Shown in pieces: positions 29,241 through 38,142 of a stretch of DNA of 64,000 nucleotides; within the stretch, counting starts at the first letter, position 1, and every line of letters starts with the position of its first letter. The position numbers and the translations under genes were made by a program. Source of the DNA: Acidimicrobiales bacterium (GTDB lineage Bacteria > Actinomycetota > Acidimicrobiia > Acidimicrobiales > MedAcidi-G1). Under the pieces are notes generated by a model. That model worked only from the letters and a program-made list of their open reading frames with translations, had not been told where the DNA came from and did not search any database. The stretch lies in NCBI GenBank assembly GCA_030747595.1, contig JASLKK010000003.1, positions 60,156 through 124,155 on the forward strand, written 5' to 3'.

Positions 29241-29267
29241 CGAGCAACCTCGACTATCCGTTGCTCG
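29241..29267. promoter_or_regulatory. Perfect 8-bp inverted repeat upstream of aapJ
   Basis: CGAGCAAC (29241-29248) / GTTGCTCG (29260-29267), 11-bp spacer, in the 269-bp gap between aapJ and the carbonic anhydrase gene. It could terminate the ligase-carbonic anhydrase transcript or be an operator for the transporter operon; no T-run favours neither. Nothing else was recognised in the gap. Confidence 0.35.
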
Positions 29268-29402
29268 CATAACCGGAGCCACTGAACCTGTGAACTATCA
29301 CGCCTGTGGACCCGTTTTTGGACGATGTTGTCGGCTTCCTGCGAGTTGGAGCACCGAGCCGGTTCTGCGTGTTGGGCCTGGGTGTCGGGTCGGCGGATCG
29401 GG

Positions 29403-29966
29403 TCAGTGGACCGGGTGGACCTCTTCAAGAAGGCCGGTGGTCACGCAGTACACGAAGCCTCGGATGTGGTCCTTGTGTCGCACGAATGGTGACAGGTGCA
29501 GTCTCTGCATGGACTGTCGGACGCTGGCGTGGGGATCGGTGAATGCTTCGAGCGCCCAGACTGGTGCCACGCCGATCTCGTCGACCAGGTCCGCTCTGAA
29601 GTCGTCCTCGTTGACCTGCTCGAGGCCGCAGTTGGTGTGGTGCACGAGCACGATCTCGCGGGTCTTGAGGAACCGTTGGGAAAGGCACAGTGAGCGGATC
29701 ACGTCGTCGGTGATGACCCCGCCGGCGTTGCGGATGACGTGCGCCTCACCATGGCCAAGGCCGAGCAGCTGGAACATGTCCATCCGGGAGTCCATGCAGG
29801 CCACTACAGCTACGTGGCGTGTCGGTTCGACCTGGAGTTTGGCGTCGGGGAACTCGACGGCGAATGCCTGATTGGCAGCCACGAACTCGTCGGCGATAGG
29901 CCTGTGGTCTGAGTCTGAGCCTGAGTCTGAGTCTGAGTCTGAGTCTGAGTCTGAGTCCTGGGTCAT
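29403..29966 (-). CDS. Beta-class carbonic anhydrase
   Basis: 187 residues from ATG 29966. Zinc and catalytic residues: Cys-Asp-Arg in 'VVACMDSRMDMFQLLG' near residue 50 and His/Cys in 'VLVHHTNCGLEQVN' near 100. Converts CO2 and bicarbonate; cytosolic. An N-terminal Asp-Ser run (residues ~4-20), encoded by a hexanucleotide microsatellite, precedes the fold and looks unstructured. The start is 4 bases after the acyl-CoA ligase stop, indicating translational coupling. The longer ORF (to 30062) lies inside the ligase gene and is rejected. Confidence 0.9.
   Translation of the reverse strand: MTQDSDSDSDSDSDSGSDSDHRPIADEFVAANQAFAVEFPDAKLQVEPTRHVAVVACMDSRMDMFQLLGLGHGEAHVIRNAGGVITDDVIRSLCLSQRFLKTREIVLVHHTNCGLEQVNEDDFRADLVDEIGVAPVWALEAFTDPHASVRQSMQRLHLSPFVRHKDHIRGFVYCVTTGLLEEVHPVH
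29908..29957 (-). repeat. (TCTGAG)n hexanucleotide microsatellite
   Basis: About eight tandem copies of TCTGAG on the plus strand with one T-to-C change. On the coding strand it encodes alternating Asp-Ser in the carbonic anhydrase N-terminus. Unit length 6 keeps the frame, so copy-number change would alter tail length, not switch expression. Confidence 0.95.
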
Positions 29967-29970
29967 GGGC

Positions 29971-31527
29971 TTAGTTGACCTGCTTGGCCATGCCTTCCCA
30001 GTAGGGGGCACGAAGCTTGAACTTCTGGAGTTTGCCGGTGGCCGTCCGGTCCAGTTCGTCACGGAACTCCACTGACGTGGGGCACTTGAAGTGGGCCAAC
30101 TTCTCCCGGCAGTGGTCGATCAGCGCCTGCTCGTCGGGCTGACCTTCAGCATCGACATCACTGCCGGAACCAGGCACCAGGACCACCAAGGCCTTGATGG
30201 TTTCTCCCCACTTCTCGTCGGGCACGCCAATGACGGCTACCTCGGCCACCGCAGGATGCGAGAAGAGGGTGTCCTCCACCTCGATGGACGACACGTTCTC
30301 GCCCCCCGAGATGATCACATCCTTCTTGCGATCGGTGATGGTGGCAAAGTTGTCGTCGGCAATTGTCGCCCCGTCGCCCGTGTGGAACCAGTCGTTGGCC
30401 AGGGCGTCGGCGGTGGCTTCGGGCTGCGCCCAGTAGCTCTTGAGCACATGGTTGGACCGGGCCAGCAATTCGCCGTCGGGAGCGGTGTCCAGGGTGACGC
30501 CCAGCGCGGGAGCGCCGGCCCGCGACAGCCGGGCGGCTCGCTCAGCCGGGGTGTCGTCATCCCATTCGGACCGGTTCCGGTTCATGGTGAGGAGCGGCGC
30601 CGTCTCGGTCAGTCCGTAGATCTGGATGAACTCCCATCCCAGTTCGGTCTCGACCCGTTCGATGGTGCGGGTGGGCGGGGGTGCACCGGCCACCACGCAA
30701 CGCATGGTGCCCCGCCCGGGGATCTCGCCGCCCCAGTCGGCCGCAGCGTCCAGCACGGCGGCCAGCACGGCGGGCGCACCACACAGGAGGGTCACCCCGT
30801 GCTCGGCGATACGTCGCAGGATCTCGTGGCCGTCGACCTTGCGGAGCACGATGTGCTTCCCGCCCATGCCGGTCATGGCGTAGGGCATGCCCCAGCCGTT
30901 GCAGTGAAACATGGGCAGCGTGTGGAGGTACACGTCCCGGTCGTTCACGCCGGTCTGCCAGCCGAATACCGCAGCGTTCAGCCACAGGTTGCGGTGGGTC
31001 ATCTCGACGCCCTTGGGTCGGGCCGTGGTGCCGCTCGTGTAGTTGATGGTCGCCGTGGCATTCTCGTCGGGCGTCCAGGGGCGCGGCTCGACGCCTTCCA
31101 GGAACAGCGAGTCGGACTCCTCGCCGGCCAGTAGACGGGTACCGACCTTCACATCACCCAGATCGGCCTCCAACTCGGGGTCCATGATCAGGACCTCAGC
31201 GCCGGAGTGGTCGACGATGTACTGCACCTCCTCGGCATTGAGGCGGAAGTTGATGGGCACGCCGACCCGACCGAAGGCACTGGTGCCGAACAGGAAGACC
31301 AGCAGGCGAGAAGCGTTGTGGCTCACCATGGCCACCCGGGCCCCCAGGTCCAGGCCCATCTGGTCCAGGCCGGCGGCCATGGCCCGGGACAGTTCGCCTA
31401 CCCGGCGATAGGTCAGGTCGGGCAGTGGGGCGGCCACCTGGTCCGGCTCGTCAACGAAGGCGACCCGGTCTCCGTAGACGAGTTCTGCCCGGCGGAGGTG
31501 GTCGGCGATGGTCAGCGGGATCTGCAT
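29971..31527 (-). CDS. AMP-dependent acyl-CoA ligase
   Basis: 518 residues. P-loop 'INYTSGTTARPKGVEMTHRN' near residue 165, adenylate-binding 'YGLTETAPLLTMN' near 300, hinge region 'HTGDGATIADDNFATITDR' near 385, 'KDVIISGGENVSSIEVED' near 410 and the C-terminal catalytic Lys in 'RTATGKLQKFKLR' near 505. Activates a carboxylic acid to its CoA thioester. The form resembles medium-chain fatty-acid or methylmercaptopropionate ligases (DmdB), but many actinobacterial paralogues look alike. Followed with 4-base spacing by carbonic anhydrase. Confidence 0.92.
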   Translation of the reverse strand: MQIPLTIADHLRRAELVYGDRVAFVDEPDQVAAPLPDLTYRRVGELSRAMAAGLDQMGLDLGARVAMVSHNASRLLVFLFGTSAFGRVGVPINFRLNAEEVQYIVDHSGAEVLIMDPELEADLGDVKVGTRLLAGEESDSLFLEGVEPRPWTPDENATATINYTSGTTARPKGVEMTHRNLWLNAAVFGWQTGVNDRDVYLHTLPMFHCNGWGMPYAMTGMGGKHIVLRKVDGHEILRRIAEHGVTLLCGAPAVLAAVLDAAADWGGEIPGRGTMRCVVAGAPPPTRTIERVETELGWEFIQIYGLTETAPLLTMNRNRSEWDDDTPAERAARLSRAGAPALGVTLDTAPDGELLARSNHVLKSYWAQPEATADALANDWFHTGDGATIADDNFATITDRKKDVIISGGENVSSIEVEDTLFSHPAVAEVAVIGVPDEKWGETIKALVVLVPGSGSDVDAEGQPDEQALIDHCREKLAHFKCPTSVEFRDELDRTATGKLQKFKLRAPYWEGMAKQVN

Positions 31528-31681
31528 GCAGGGTTCCTCCGGCGAAATGGTGGAGCGGGTCGTCGACCCTTGGCGTCACCCGAGAGTAGGCGCGGGTGGG
31601 CCGCGGTCCGTTCCCGGGACTGGGCCCGGTCACAGGAAACAGGTCACCGGCTGTCGTGTCGGAGGCCCTACGATCCGGTGG

Positions 31682-31978
31682 GTGGGACAGGCCGAACGAG
31701 ACGAGACGCTGGACGAGTACCGATCGAGCATCGACAACATCGATGCCGCGCTCATCCACCTGTTGGCCGAACGGTTCAAGGTGACCCGGAAGGTCGGCGC
31801 CCACAAGGCTGCAGTCGACATGCCGCCCGCTGATCTTGAGCGTGAAGCGTCCCAGGTGCAGCGAATGCGCGAGCTGGCCGAGTCAACCGGTCTTGATCCG
31901 GTGTTCAGCGAGAAGTTCCTGCGGTTCGTTATCGACGAGGTGATCCGTCACCACGAGAACGCCAGCAACGGGGACTAG
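31682..31978 (+). CDS. Chorismate mutase, AroQ class
   Basis: 98 residues from GTG 31682. All-helical monofunctional form: 'SSIDNIDAALIHLLAERF' is helix 1 with the conserved acidic and aromatic/basic positions, followed by 'KVTRKVGAHKAAVDMPPAD' and 'FLRFVIDEVIRHH' at the C-terminus. Converts chorismate to prephenate for Phe/Tyr synthesis. An open frame extends upstream to 31508 but overlaps the ligase region and shows no family similarity. The start is tentative. Its TAG stop overlaps the TAG stop of the convergent diiron gene through the palindrome CTAG. Confidence 0.85.
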   Translation: MGQAERDETLDEYRSSIDNIDAALIHLLAERFKVTRKVGAHKAAVDMPPADLEREASQVQRMRELAESTGLDPVFSEKFLRFVIDEVIRHHENASNGD

Positions 31979-33165
31979 CCCTCAGCCATCTCCCGGTCCT
32001 TGGACACCTCGTCGAGGTCGGCGAACTCTTCGCTGGTGTCGACCCAGTTCTCGAACTCGATTACCCCGATGTCGGTGAACCGGTCGCGTAGCCATCCGTC
32101 GCCGGCATCCAGGAGCCCCAACTTCTTGCAGTTGGGGACGATCTTGGAGAACAGCATCTTCTGGAACAGTCGCATCTCATCGGGCATCTCGAGGCTGAAC
32201 TTGACCATGTCCTTGACGGGTACGCCCATGCGCTCCCAGACCTCCTGGCGCATGAACCGGTCCCGCATGCGCAGCGCCGCCTCGAAGGTGAACTCCTGTC
32301 GGTCGCGCAACTCGGCCACCGTGAGCTCCTGGTAGACCTCCTGGAGGCTGAGTACCCCGAAGGCCACGTGCCGGGCCTCGTCGGACATCACGTATCGCAG
32401 CAACTTCTTGAGTAGTGGCTCCTCGGTGGTCTGGTGCATGAATCCGAAGGCAGCCAGGGCCAGGCCCTCCACCATGATCTGCATGCCCAGGTAGGTCATG
32501 TCCCAGCGGCTGTCCTCGAGAATGTCGTCCAGCAGGGCGCCGAGGTGGGTGTTGATCGGGTACTTGATGCCCCCGAGCTTCTGGTCGAGGTACTGGGCGA
32601 ACACCTCGACGTGGCGAGCCTCGTCGACCACCTGGGTGGCCGCGTAGTACTTGGCGTCGATCCACGGAACGGTCTCGACGATCTTGGCCGTGCACAACAG
32701 GGCACCCTGCTCACCGTGCATGAACTGGCTGAGGCTCCAGTTCATGGACTCCACACCCACCTCGAGCCACTCGTCCTCGTTGAGCTTGTGGAGCGGTGAA
32801 TCGGGATTGTCGGCAAAGTAGGCCACCTCGGCGGGGTCGGCCGGAGCCAGCACGGCGTAGGGATCAACGTCGATCGACCAGTCCAGGTCGGTCTGGCCGT
32901 TCCACTGGGAGGTTTTGGCCTTCTCGTAGAGCTTGTCGAGGGCTGCCCGCTCTCCCTTGTCGTAGCGCCACGTGAAGATGGCGTCAGCGTTGTCTTCGAC
33001 CACGCTGATCAGAGAATGGACGTCGTCGTTACTGCGGGAGAAGTCGGTGATCCGGTCCGGGTCGTTGGCATACGCCCGAAAGTCGAATGCCGCGTCGCTG
33101 ACGTTCTCCGTGTCCATCTCAGCCATGGCTGCGGCTTCGGGAGAGGGGTTCTCGGTGGTGGTCAT
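31975..33165 (-). CDS. Ferritin-like diiron protein (ribonucleotide-reductase R2/oxygenase fold), copy A
   Basis: 396 residues. Two ligand sets of a four-helix diiron centre: Glu in 'FMHGEQGALLC' near residue 155 with 'VVDEARHVEVF' near 187, and Glu in 'IMVEGLALAAFGF' near 240 with 'MSDEARHVAFG' near 270. The E...ExxH...E...ExxH pattern supports an O2-activating diiron site. Conserved 'LFSKIVPNCKKLGLLDAGDG' near the C-terminus. The chemistry (desaturase, N- or C-oxygenase) is unknown. Paralogous to the next gene (33205-34404), with which it shares long identical blocks; 39 bases separate them. Probably controlled by the adjacent TetR regulator. Confidence 0.82.
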   Translation of the reverse strand: MTTTENPSPEAAAMAEMDTENVSDAAFDFRAYANDPDRITDFSRSNDDVHSLISVVEDNADAIFTWRYDKGERAALDKLYEKAKTSQWNGQTDLDWSIDVDPYAVLAPADPAEVAYFADNPDSPLHKLNEDEWLEVGVESMNWSLSQFMHGEQGALLCTAKIVETVPWIDAKYYAATQVVDEARHVEVFAQYLDQKLGGIKYPINTHLGALLDDILEDSRWDMTYLGMQIMVEGLALAAFGFMHQTTEEPLLKKLLRYVMSDEARHVAFGVLSLQEVYQELTVAELRDRQEFTFEAALRMRDRFMRQEVWERMGVPVKDMVKFSLEMPDEMRLFQKMLFSKIVPNCKKLGLLDAGDGWLRDRFTDIGVIEFENWVDTSEEFADLDEVSKDREMAEG

Positions 33166-33204
33166 GGCTACTCCTGCTTTCTGGGGCGGGCTGTCTGGGA
33201 CCGG

Positions 33205-34404
33205 TCAGTGGGTTGGGGTGTCGATGACCTCGACGCCCTGCAGGGCATCCGGGTCGAATGAGGCTCGGTTGGCGGCATCGTCGAGTTCCCGGTCGGCTAC
33301 CGGTCCGTCGAGGTCGAGGGCTTCGGCGGTGTTCTCCCAGTCCTCGAATTGGATGATGTTCATCTCCTGGAAGCGCTCGCGCAGCCAGCCGTCTCGATGG
33401 TCGAGCAGGCCCAGTTTCTTGCAGTTGGGGACGATCTTGGAGAACAGCAACTGTTGGAACTTCTGCTGGGAGTTCTGGTCGGGCAGCAGGGCCTCGATCT
33501 CCTCGTTGGAGATGCCGTAGCTGGGCCACAACTCGGCGTTCAGGGTGCGGCGGCGCATCTGGTTGCAGGCCTCGAAGGCGAATTCCTGGCGGAGCCGGAA
33601 ATCGTCGGCTGAGAGGTCGGCGTAGATCTCCTGCAACGAGAGGATCCCGAAGGCCACGTGGCGGGCCTCGTCGGACATCACGTAGCGCAGCAGATTCTTG
33701 AGTAGCGGCTCCTGGGTGGTGCCCAGCATCATGCCGAAGGCGGCTAGGGCCAGGCCTTCGATCACCACCTGCATGCCGAGGTAGACAAGGTCCCATCGTT
33801 CATCACTCAGCACCGAGTCCAGCAGCGACTTCAGGTTTTCGTTGATCGGGTAGGTGGTGGGCATCTTTTCGTCGAGATACCGGGCGAACGCCTCGACGTG
33901 GCGGGCTTCGTCGACCACCTGGGTGGAGCCGTAGTACTTGGCCTCGATCCACGGGACCGATTCGACGAGACGGGCCGTACAGAGCAGGGCGCCCTGCTCC
34001 CCGTGCAGGAACTGGCTGAGCGACGCGCACTGGGAGTTGACCGCGAAGTCGACCCACTGGTCGTCGTTCCATGAGGCGACGGGGGAGCCCTTGACGTCGA
34101 GCAGGCTGCGGGCCGGGAACCCGGCCGGAATTCCGGTGGTTTCGGCCTGGAGGCGGACCATCCTCTCCGGGTCCACGTCGATCGACCAGTCCAGGTCGTC
34201 GCTGACGTTCCACTGGGACCGCTTGGCCTTCTCGTAGAGGCGGTTCAGGCCGTCCCGACCGCGTTCATAATCCCATGTGAACTGGGTGTCGAACTCGGCC
34301 CGGACCTTGTCGATGAGCTGGTCGAAAGCGGTAGCGCCGTCGGAAGGTCCCTCAACTGGGGACCCGCCACTCGAGGTAGCGGCATCGTCCTGGGTGATTG
34401 TCAT
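33205..34404 (-). CDS. Ferritin-like diiron protein, copy B (paralogue of copy A)
   Basis: 399 residues from ATG 34404. Same ligand pattern as copy A: 'FLHGEQGALLC', 'VVDEARHVEAF', 'VVIEGLALAAFGM' and 'MSDEARHVAFG', plus the 'LFSKIVPNCKKLGLLDHRDG' block. The N-terminal ~30 residues and the tail after 'FEDWENTAEAL' differ from copy A. The pair could form a heterodimer or act on different substrates. The ATG overlaps the TetR stop (ATGA), so regulator and enzyme are cotranscribed. The extended frame to 34668 is a shadow inside tetR. Confidence 0.82.
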   Translation of the reverse strand: MTITQDDAATSSGGSPVEGPSDGATAFDQLIDKVRAEFDTQFTWDYERGRDGLNRLYEKAKRSQWNVSDDLDWSIDVDPERMVRLQAETTGIPAGFPARSLLDVKGSPVASWNDDQWVDFAVNSQCASLSQFLHGEQGALLCTARLVESVPWIEAKYYGSTQVVDEARHVEAFARYLDEKMPTTYPINENLKSLLDSVLSDERWDLVYLGMQVVIEGLALAAFGMMLGTTQEPLLKNLLRYVMSDEARHVAFGILSLQEIYADLSADDFRLRQEFAFEACNQMRRRTLNAELWPSYGISNEEIEALLPDQNSQQKFQQLLFSKIVPNCKKLGLLDHRDGWLRERFQEMNIIQFEDWENTAEALDLDGPVADRELDDAANRASFDPDALQGVEVIDTPTH

Positions 34405-35042
34405 GTCTGGTCTCCGGTCAGGGAATCGTCGGTGGGAAAGTTCTCGGTGGGGAGCGCCAGTCCGGCCAGGACCCGGTCGATGACGGCGTGCCAGTTGTCG
34501 GGCTCGGGGAGGTCTAGGCCCATCGAACGGGTCAGCAGCATCCCGAAGCCGATGGCGTGGGCCAGCCGGACCACCGCCTGCTCGTCGAGGCCCGGGTCCA
34601 GGAGTCCGTCGCTGGTGCCCTCGCTGACGATCTTGCCAAGCCGTCGGTCCTCGTCGGTCACCCGACACCGGAGGCGGTCAGCCAACTCGGGGTCGCGACG
34701 GGCGGCCACCACGGCTTCGAGGAACAGCCCGTGGCCGCCGTCCAGGTCGTCGAGCAGGTGGTCGCCGAGCCGGGACAGCACCTCGGTTGCCGAGCCGCTC
34801 CCACTGCTGTTGAGCACCGTGTCGAGCGAGCCGGGCATGTGGTGGTCGGCGGCTTCGAGGAGGAGTTCGGCCTTGCCGCCGAAGCGGTTGTAGATGGCGC
34901 CGGTGGTTACGCCGGCTCGGCGGGCGATCTCGGCGACGCCAGCCTTTTCGTAGCCCTTTTCGGCGAACACCTCAGCCGCCGCTTGCAGCAGACGGTCCGT
35001 GAGTTCGCTCCCGGTGTGGGAACTGGGTGAGTCGGCCATCAC
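34401..35042 (-). CDS. TetR family transcriptional regulator
   Basis: 213 residues. N-terminal helix-turn-helix with 'TDRLLQAAAEVFAEKGYEKA' and 'VAEIARRAGVTTGAIYNRFG' (residues ~14-55), followed by a helical ligand domain. Likely represses its own operon with the two diiron genes and senses a lipid- or CoA-like ligand (inference). ATG codons at 35042 and 35039 both work. The near-perfect palindrome at 35045-35063 sits immediately before the start codon, and the nearest -10-like element is so close that the message may be leaderless. Confidence 0.92.
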   Translation of the reverse strand: MMADSPSSHTGSELTDRLLQAAAEVFAEKGYEKAGVAEIARRAGVTTGAIYNRFGGKAELLLEAADHHMPGSLDTVLNSSGSGSATEVLSRLGDHLLDDLDGGHGLFLEAVVAARRDPELADRLRCRVTDEDRRLGKIVSEGTSDGLLDPGLDEQAVVRLAHAIGFGMLLTRSMGLDLPEPDNWHAVIDRVLAGLALPTENFPTDDSLTGDQT

Positions 35043-35044
35043 AC

Positions 35045-35063
35045 GATAATAACCGTTGTTATC
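35045..35063. promoter_or_regulatory. Putative TetR operator / promoter
   Basis: 19-bp near-palindrome GATAATAA-CCG-TTGTTATC with one mismatched pair, centred at 35054, two bases before the tetR start. It is A/T-rich against the surrounding GC-rich DNA, and on the minus strand includes TTATTAT, a -10-like sequence 8-10 bases before ATG, which suggests autorepression and a leaderless transcript. Confidence 0.6.
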
Positions 35064-35165
35064 AGAGAATCAAGTCAGGCACTCTCCGCGGCGGTTCCCG
35101 GGTGGTTTGCCGGACGAACCAACGGTCACCGTCGTTGGTGGTCGGGGGATCTAGGTTTCCGCAAC

Positions 35166-36011
35166 ATGCACTTCGGAGCCTGCTTCTTTCCCACCGAGTA
35201 CGCCATCAGTCCCGTCGAACTGGGCGTCGCCCTGGAGGAACGTGGCTTCGAGTCGGTCTGGCTGGCCGAGCACAGTCACATTCCGGCATCCCGGGAGTCG
35301 CCGTGGCCAGGCGGATCGGACCTCCCGCAGATGTACTACGACACTCTCGATCCATTCGTGACGCTCGGCGCCATGGCAGCCACCACCAAGACGTTGAAGT
35401 TGGGCACCGGCATAGCGCTCGTCGTCCAGCGTGACCTGATCCACACCGCCAAGGAGGTGGCCAGCCTCGACGTGCTCTCCGGTGGTCGCGTGCTGTTCGG
35501 GGTGGGCGCCGGTTGGAACCTCGAGGAGATGGCCGACCACGGGACCGACCCGGACCGCCGATTCGGACTGATGCGTGAACGGGTCGAGGCCATGAAAGCC
35601 CTGTGGGCCGGGAACCCTGCCGAATACCACGGGGACCAGGTCGATTTTGACGCCACGTACCAGAATCCCAAGCCGGTCCAGCGACCCCATCCGCCGATCC
35701 ACGTCGGCGGGGTGGCCCCGGGTGGACTTCGTCGGGCCGTGGCCTATGGCGACGGCTGGATTCCCATCGGCGGCCGGACCGCGGTGGACGGCGCCCAACT
35801 CTCCGCGCTACGGGCCGAGGCATGTGCCGAGGCGGGGCGGGACCCCGATGAGTTGGAGATTTCGATCTACTACGCGCCCGCCGATGCCGGCGTGCTCGCT
35901 GATCTAGCCGAACACGGCATCGAGCGAGCGGCGTTCGCTGTGCCGTCCGCTCCCCGTGACGAAGTCCTGCCCCTGCTGGATTCCTACGCTGAGATCATGG
36001 CCGGCCTTTAG
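35166..36011 (+). CDS. LLM class F420-dependent oxidoreductase
   Basis: 281 residues. Luciferase-like TIM barrel: 'MHFGACFFPTEYAISPVELG', 'ERGFESVWLAEHSHIP' near residue 30, 'LKLGTGIALVVQRDLIHTAK' near 80, 'LDVLSGGRVLFGVGAGWN' near 105 and 'HVGGVAPGGLRRAVAYGDGW' near 180. The pattern matches the actinobacterial Rv2161c-like F420 group more than FMN monooxygenases. Substrate unknown. Monocistronic, divergent from tetR. Confidence 0.9.
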   Translation: MHFGACFFPTEYAISPVELGVALEERGFESVWLAEHSHIPASRESPWPGGSDLPQMYYDTLDPFVTLGAMAATTKTLKLGTGIALVVQRDLIHTAKEVASLDVLSGGRVLFGVGAGWNLEEMADHGTDPDRRFGLMRERVEAMKALWAGNPAEYHGDQVDFDATYQNPKPVQRPHPPIHVGGVAPGGLRRAVAYGDGWIPIGGRTAVDGAQLSALRAEACAEAGRDPDELEISIYYAPADAGVLADLAEHGIERAAFAVPSAPRDEVLPLLDSYAEIMAGL

Positions 36012-36063
36012 CAGGAACCCCGATCAGAAGCTCCTGCGCGGGCACTCCCGGCCGGCAGTTCCC

Positions 36064-36648
36064 TCAGGGCCGGGTGGCCGCCAGATCGGCGGCCAGAGCG
36101 GCCCGCTGGGCCTCGGTGAGGTCAACCGTCAGTTCGAGCGCCGCAAAGTCGCTGCCCAACCGAACCGGTCCGCTCTCGAGCGAGAAGTTCAGGTACTGCA
36201 CTGCGGACAGTCGACCACGACCTACCTGGGTCGGGTCGAACTCGGCGTAGATGCGAGAACCATCGGCGGTCTCGGCATACAGGCACTCCTGGAGGCCCAG
36301 CCAGGCTTCGAGCAGGGGCCGGCGTTCGGCCTCGTCCTCGATCTCGATGAGCAGGGCGCATCCCAGCTGGCCGGCGCCGCCGAGCATCCCGTTGTAGGTC
36401 TCGAGCTCCTCGTGGATGCTGGTCTCGCGCACGATCCGTTCGGCCCGCATGATCTCGTGGACCTGGTAGCGCATCGTGTCGTGGTTCTCGAACAGGAACG
36501 TGAGGTGTTCGCCGAGATGGATCCGGCGAACCGCCTTGACGGTCATCACCTCGGCGCGGACGGCATCCCGATTGTCGGCGTAGGTCTGCCAGTCGAGGAT
36601 TTCGTCACGCCGGACATGGTGGGGGGCTGGGGCTGGGTAGTCCGTCAT
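36064..36648 (-). CDS. DUF3501 family protein
   Basis: 194 residues. 'RRIHLGEHLTFLFENHDTMR' followed by 'YQVHEIMRAERIV' (residues ~42-72) and the 'EELETYNGML' block (~81-90) are characteristic of DUF3501. Function unknown. The ATG overlaps the Fe-S gene stop by 4 bases. The family is known to co-occur with a GlpC/HdrD-like Fe-S protein and rubrerythrin, exactly the arrangement here, which suggests a role in oxidative-stress-linked electron transfer. Confidence 0.85.
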   Translation of the reverse strand: MTDYPAPAPHHVRRDEILDWQTYADNRDAVRAEVMTVKAVRRIHLGEHLTFLFENHDTMRYQVHEIMRAERIVRETSIHEELETYNGMLGGAGQLGCALLIEIEDEAERRPLLEAWLGLQECLYAETADGSRIYAEFDPTQVGRGRLSAVQYLNFSLESGPVRLGSDFAALELTVDLTEAQRAALAADLAATRP

Positions 36649-38021
36649 GGCGCGCCTGTCTCGTCGGCAACTGGCTCCGCGGGTGGAGCCACGGGCGTGG
36701 GGAATCCGTCCGGCTCATACGCCCGAGCCAGGATCGACATCGGGTGCATGGGTCGCTTTCCAGCGTGTTGGCTGAACTGGAGTGCGGCCAGCGGGCAGTC
36801 GGTGGCCCAGACCTCGGCATTCGGTGCAGCGAGCCCGTCGAAGGCCTTCTTTCCGATCCGGACCGAGGCTTCGAAACCCTCAACCTTCATGGCGTGCGTA
36901 CCGTCGTGGCCGCAGCACTCCATGGTCGTGGACGGTTTCACACCCGGGATCTTTCGTAGCAGGTCCCGGCCCTTGAAGCCCACGGCCTGGGTTCGGAGGT
37001 GGCACGGGGCGTGGTAGGCGACGCTGTCCGGGGTCGAGGCGAACCGGTCGTCGAAACGGTCCTCGTCGCGGATCGACCACAGGAACTCCGCCGGGTCCGA
37101 CACCGCGTCGGCCAGGCGTTGGGCCCGTTCCCGGTCCTCAGGGGCCACTAGTTCGGGGTACTCGCGGCGAAGCATCATCGAACATGTCGGATTGATGGCC
37201 ACGACCTTCTTGCCTGCGTCGACGTGGGGCTCGAGTCGGTTGAGGTTCGTGGTGGCCCGTTCCCGAAGGGTGTCGAGATCGCCCGACTCCCAGGCAGGCA
37301 TGCCACAGCAGGCCAGGCCCTTCTCACATGTCAGGTCCACGCCGTTGCGTTCCAGCACGGCAACTGTGTCGTGTCCGACCTCGGGTTCGTTGTGCTCCAC
37401 GTAACAGGTCGGAAAGAGAACGGCTTCACCCTCGGTCGGATCGTCCTTGACGAGGCCGCGTCGAGTAGCCCAGGCGGTGAAGGTGGTGCGGGCGAAGCGG
37501 GGGAGGTCCTTGTCGCGGTGGACCCCCAGCACCTTCTCCAGGAAGATCCGGTGGATCCGACTGCGTGTGTTGGCCACGTTGGCCAGACCACCCGATGCAC
37601 GGGCGAGGGCCGCCGTTCGGTCCGGATCACCCAGTACCCGATCCCGTAGGTCGAGCCCCTCGGCTCTGGCACGCTGGGCTTTGTAGCGATGGACCAACTT
37701 GGGGAAGTCCAACTGGAACTCGTGGCTGTCGCGCACCGTGTACGGGCACTGCACCTCGCAGAGCTTGCACTGGAAGCACTGATCCATGACTTGGGCCGTC
37801 TCGGCATCGGTGACGGCCCGGACGTTGCCGTCGTGACGGTCGTCTAGAAACGAGAACAGCGACGGAAACGAGTCGCAGTACTTGAAGCACATCCGGCATC
37901 CGTGGCAGATCTCGAACGTCCGATCGACCTCGCCCTGCAACGCATCAGCATCCCAGTACACGGGGTCGGAGGGGTCGTAGGTCAGCCCTGTAGTGGGGGC
38001 GTACGGAATGTGGTCGGCCAC
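36645..38021 (-). CDS. GlpC/HdrD-like Fe-S oxidoreductase (CCG-domain) protein
   Basis: 458 residues. Two ferredoxin-type [4Fe-4S] motifs: '[15 protein letters not shown]' near residue 39 and '[13 protein letters not shown]' near 82. Two cysteine-rich CCG domains: 'FPTCYVEH...CCGMPAW' around 205-245 and '[10 protein letters not shown]...ECCGHDG' around 330-370. Relatives pass electrons between quinones or thiols and redox partners. No flavin domain or membrane anchor. Middle gene of rubrerythrin - Fe-S - DUF3501; 4-base overlap with DUF3501. Confidence 0.9.
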   Translation of the reverse strand: MADHIPYAPTTGLTYDPSDPVYWDADALQGEVDRTFEICHGCRMCFKYCDSFPSLFSFLDDRHDGNVRAVTDAETAQVMDQCFQCKLCEVQCPYTVRDSHEFQLDFPKLVHRYKAQRARAEGLDLRDRVLGDPDRTAALARASGGLANVANTRSRIHRIFLEKVLGVHRDKDLPRFARTTFTAWATRRGLVKDDPTEGEAVLFPTCYVEHNEPEVGHDTVAVLERNGVDLTCEKGLACCGMPAWESGDLDTLRERATTNLNRLEPHVDAGKKVVAINPTCSMMLRREYPELVAPEDRERAQRLADAVSDPAEFLWSIRDEDRFDDRFASTPDSVAYHAPCHLRTQAVGFKGRDLLRKIPGVKPSTTMECCGHDGTHAMKVEGFEASVRIGKKAFDGLAAPNAEVWATDCPLAALQFSQHAGKRPMHPMSILARAYEPDGFPTPVAPPAEPVADETGAP

Positions 38022-38142
38022 GGTCGTGCTTCCTGAGGGGGTTACGTCAAGTCGGTCCAGACCTGGTCAGACGCGACGCACCGGCCGTCCCGAGCGGAAC
38101 GACCGGTGCGACACGTGCAGAATCTGGACAGTGGGGCTGGGC

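Noticed and set aside
29908..29957. Microsatellite as a phase-variation switch
   Set aside because: The unit is 6 bp, so copy-number change keeps the reading frame.
33205..34668. Extended 487-codon version of diiron copy B
   Set aside because: The first 88 codons lie antisense-free inside tetR in another frame and have low-complexity Arg/Pro composition; the ATG at 34404 overlaps the tetR stop.
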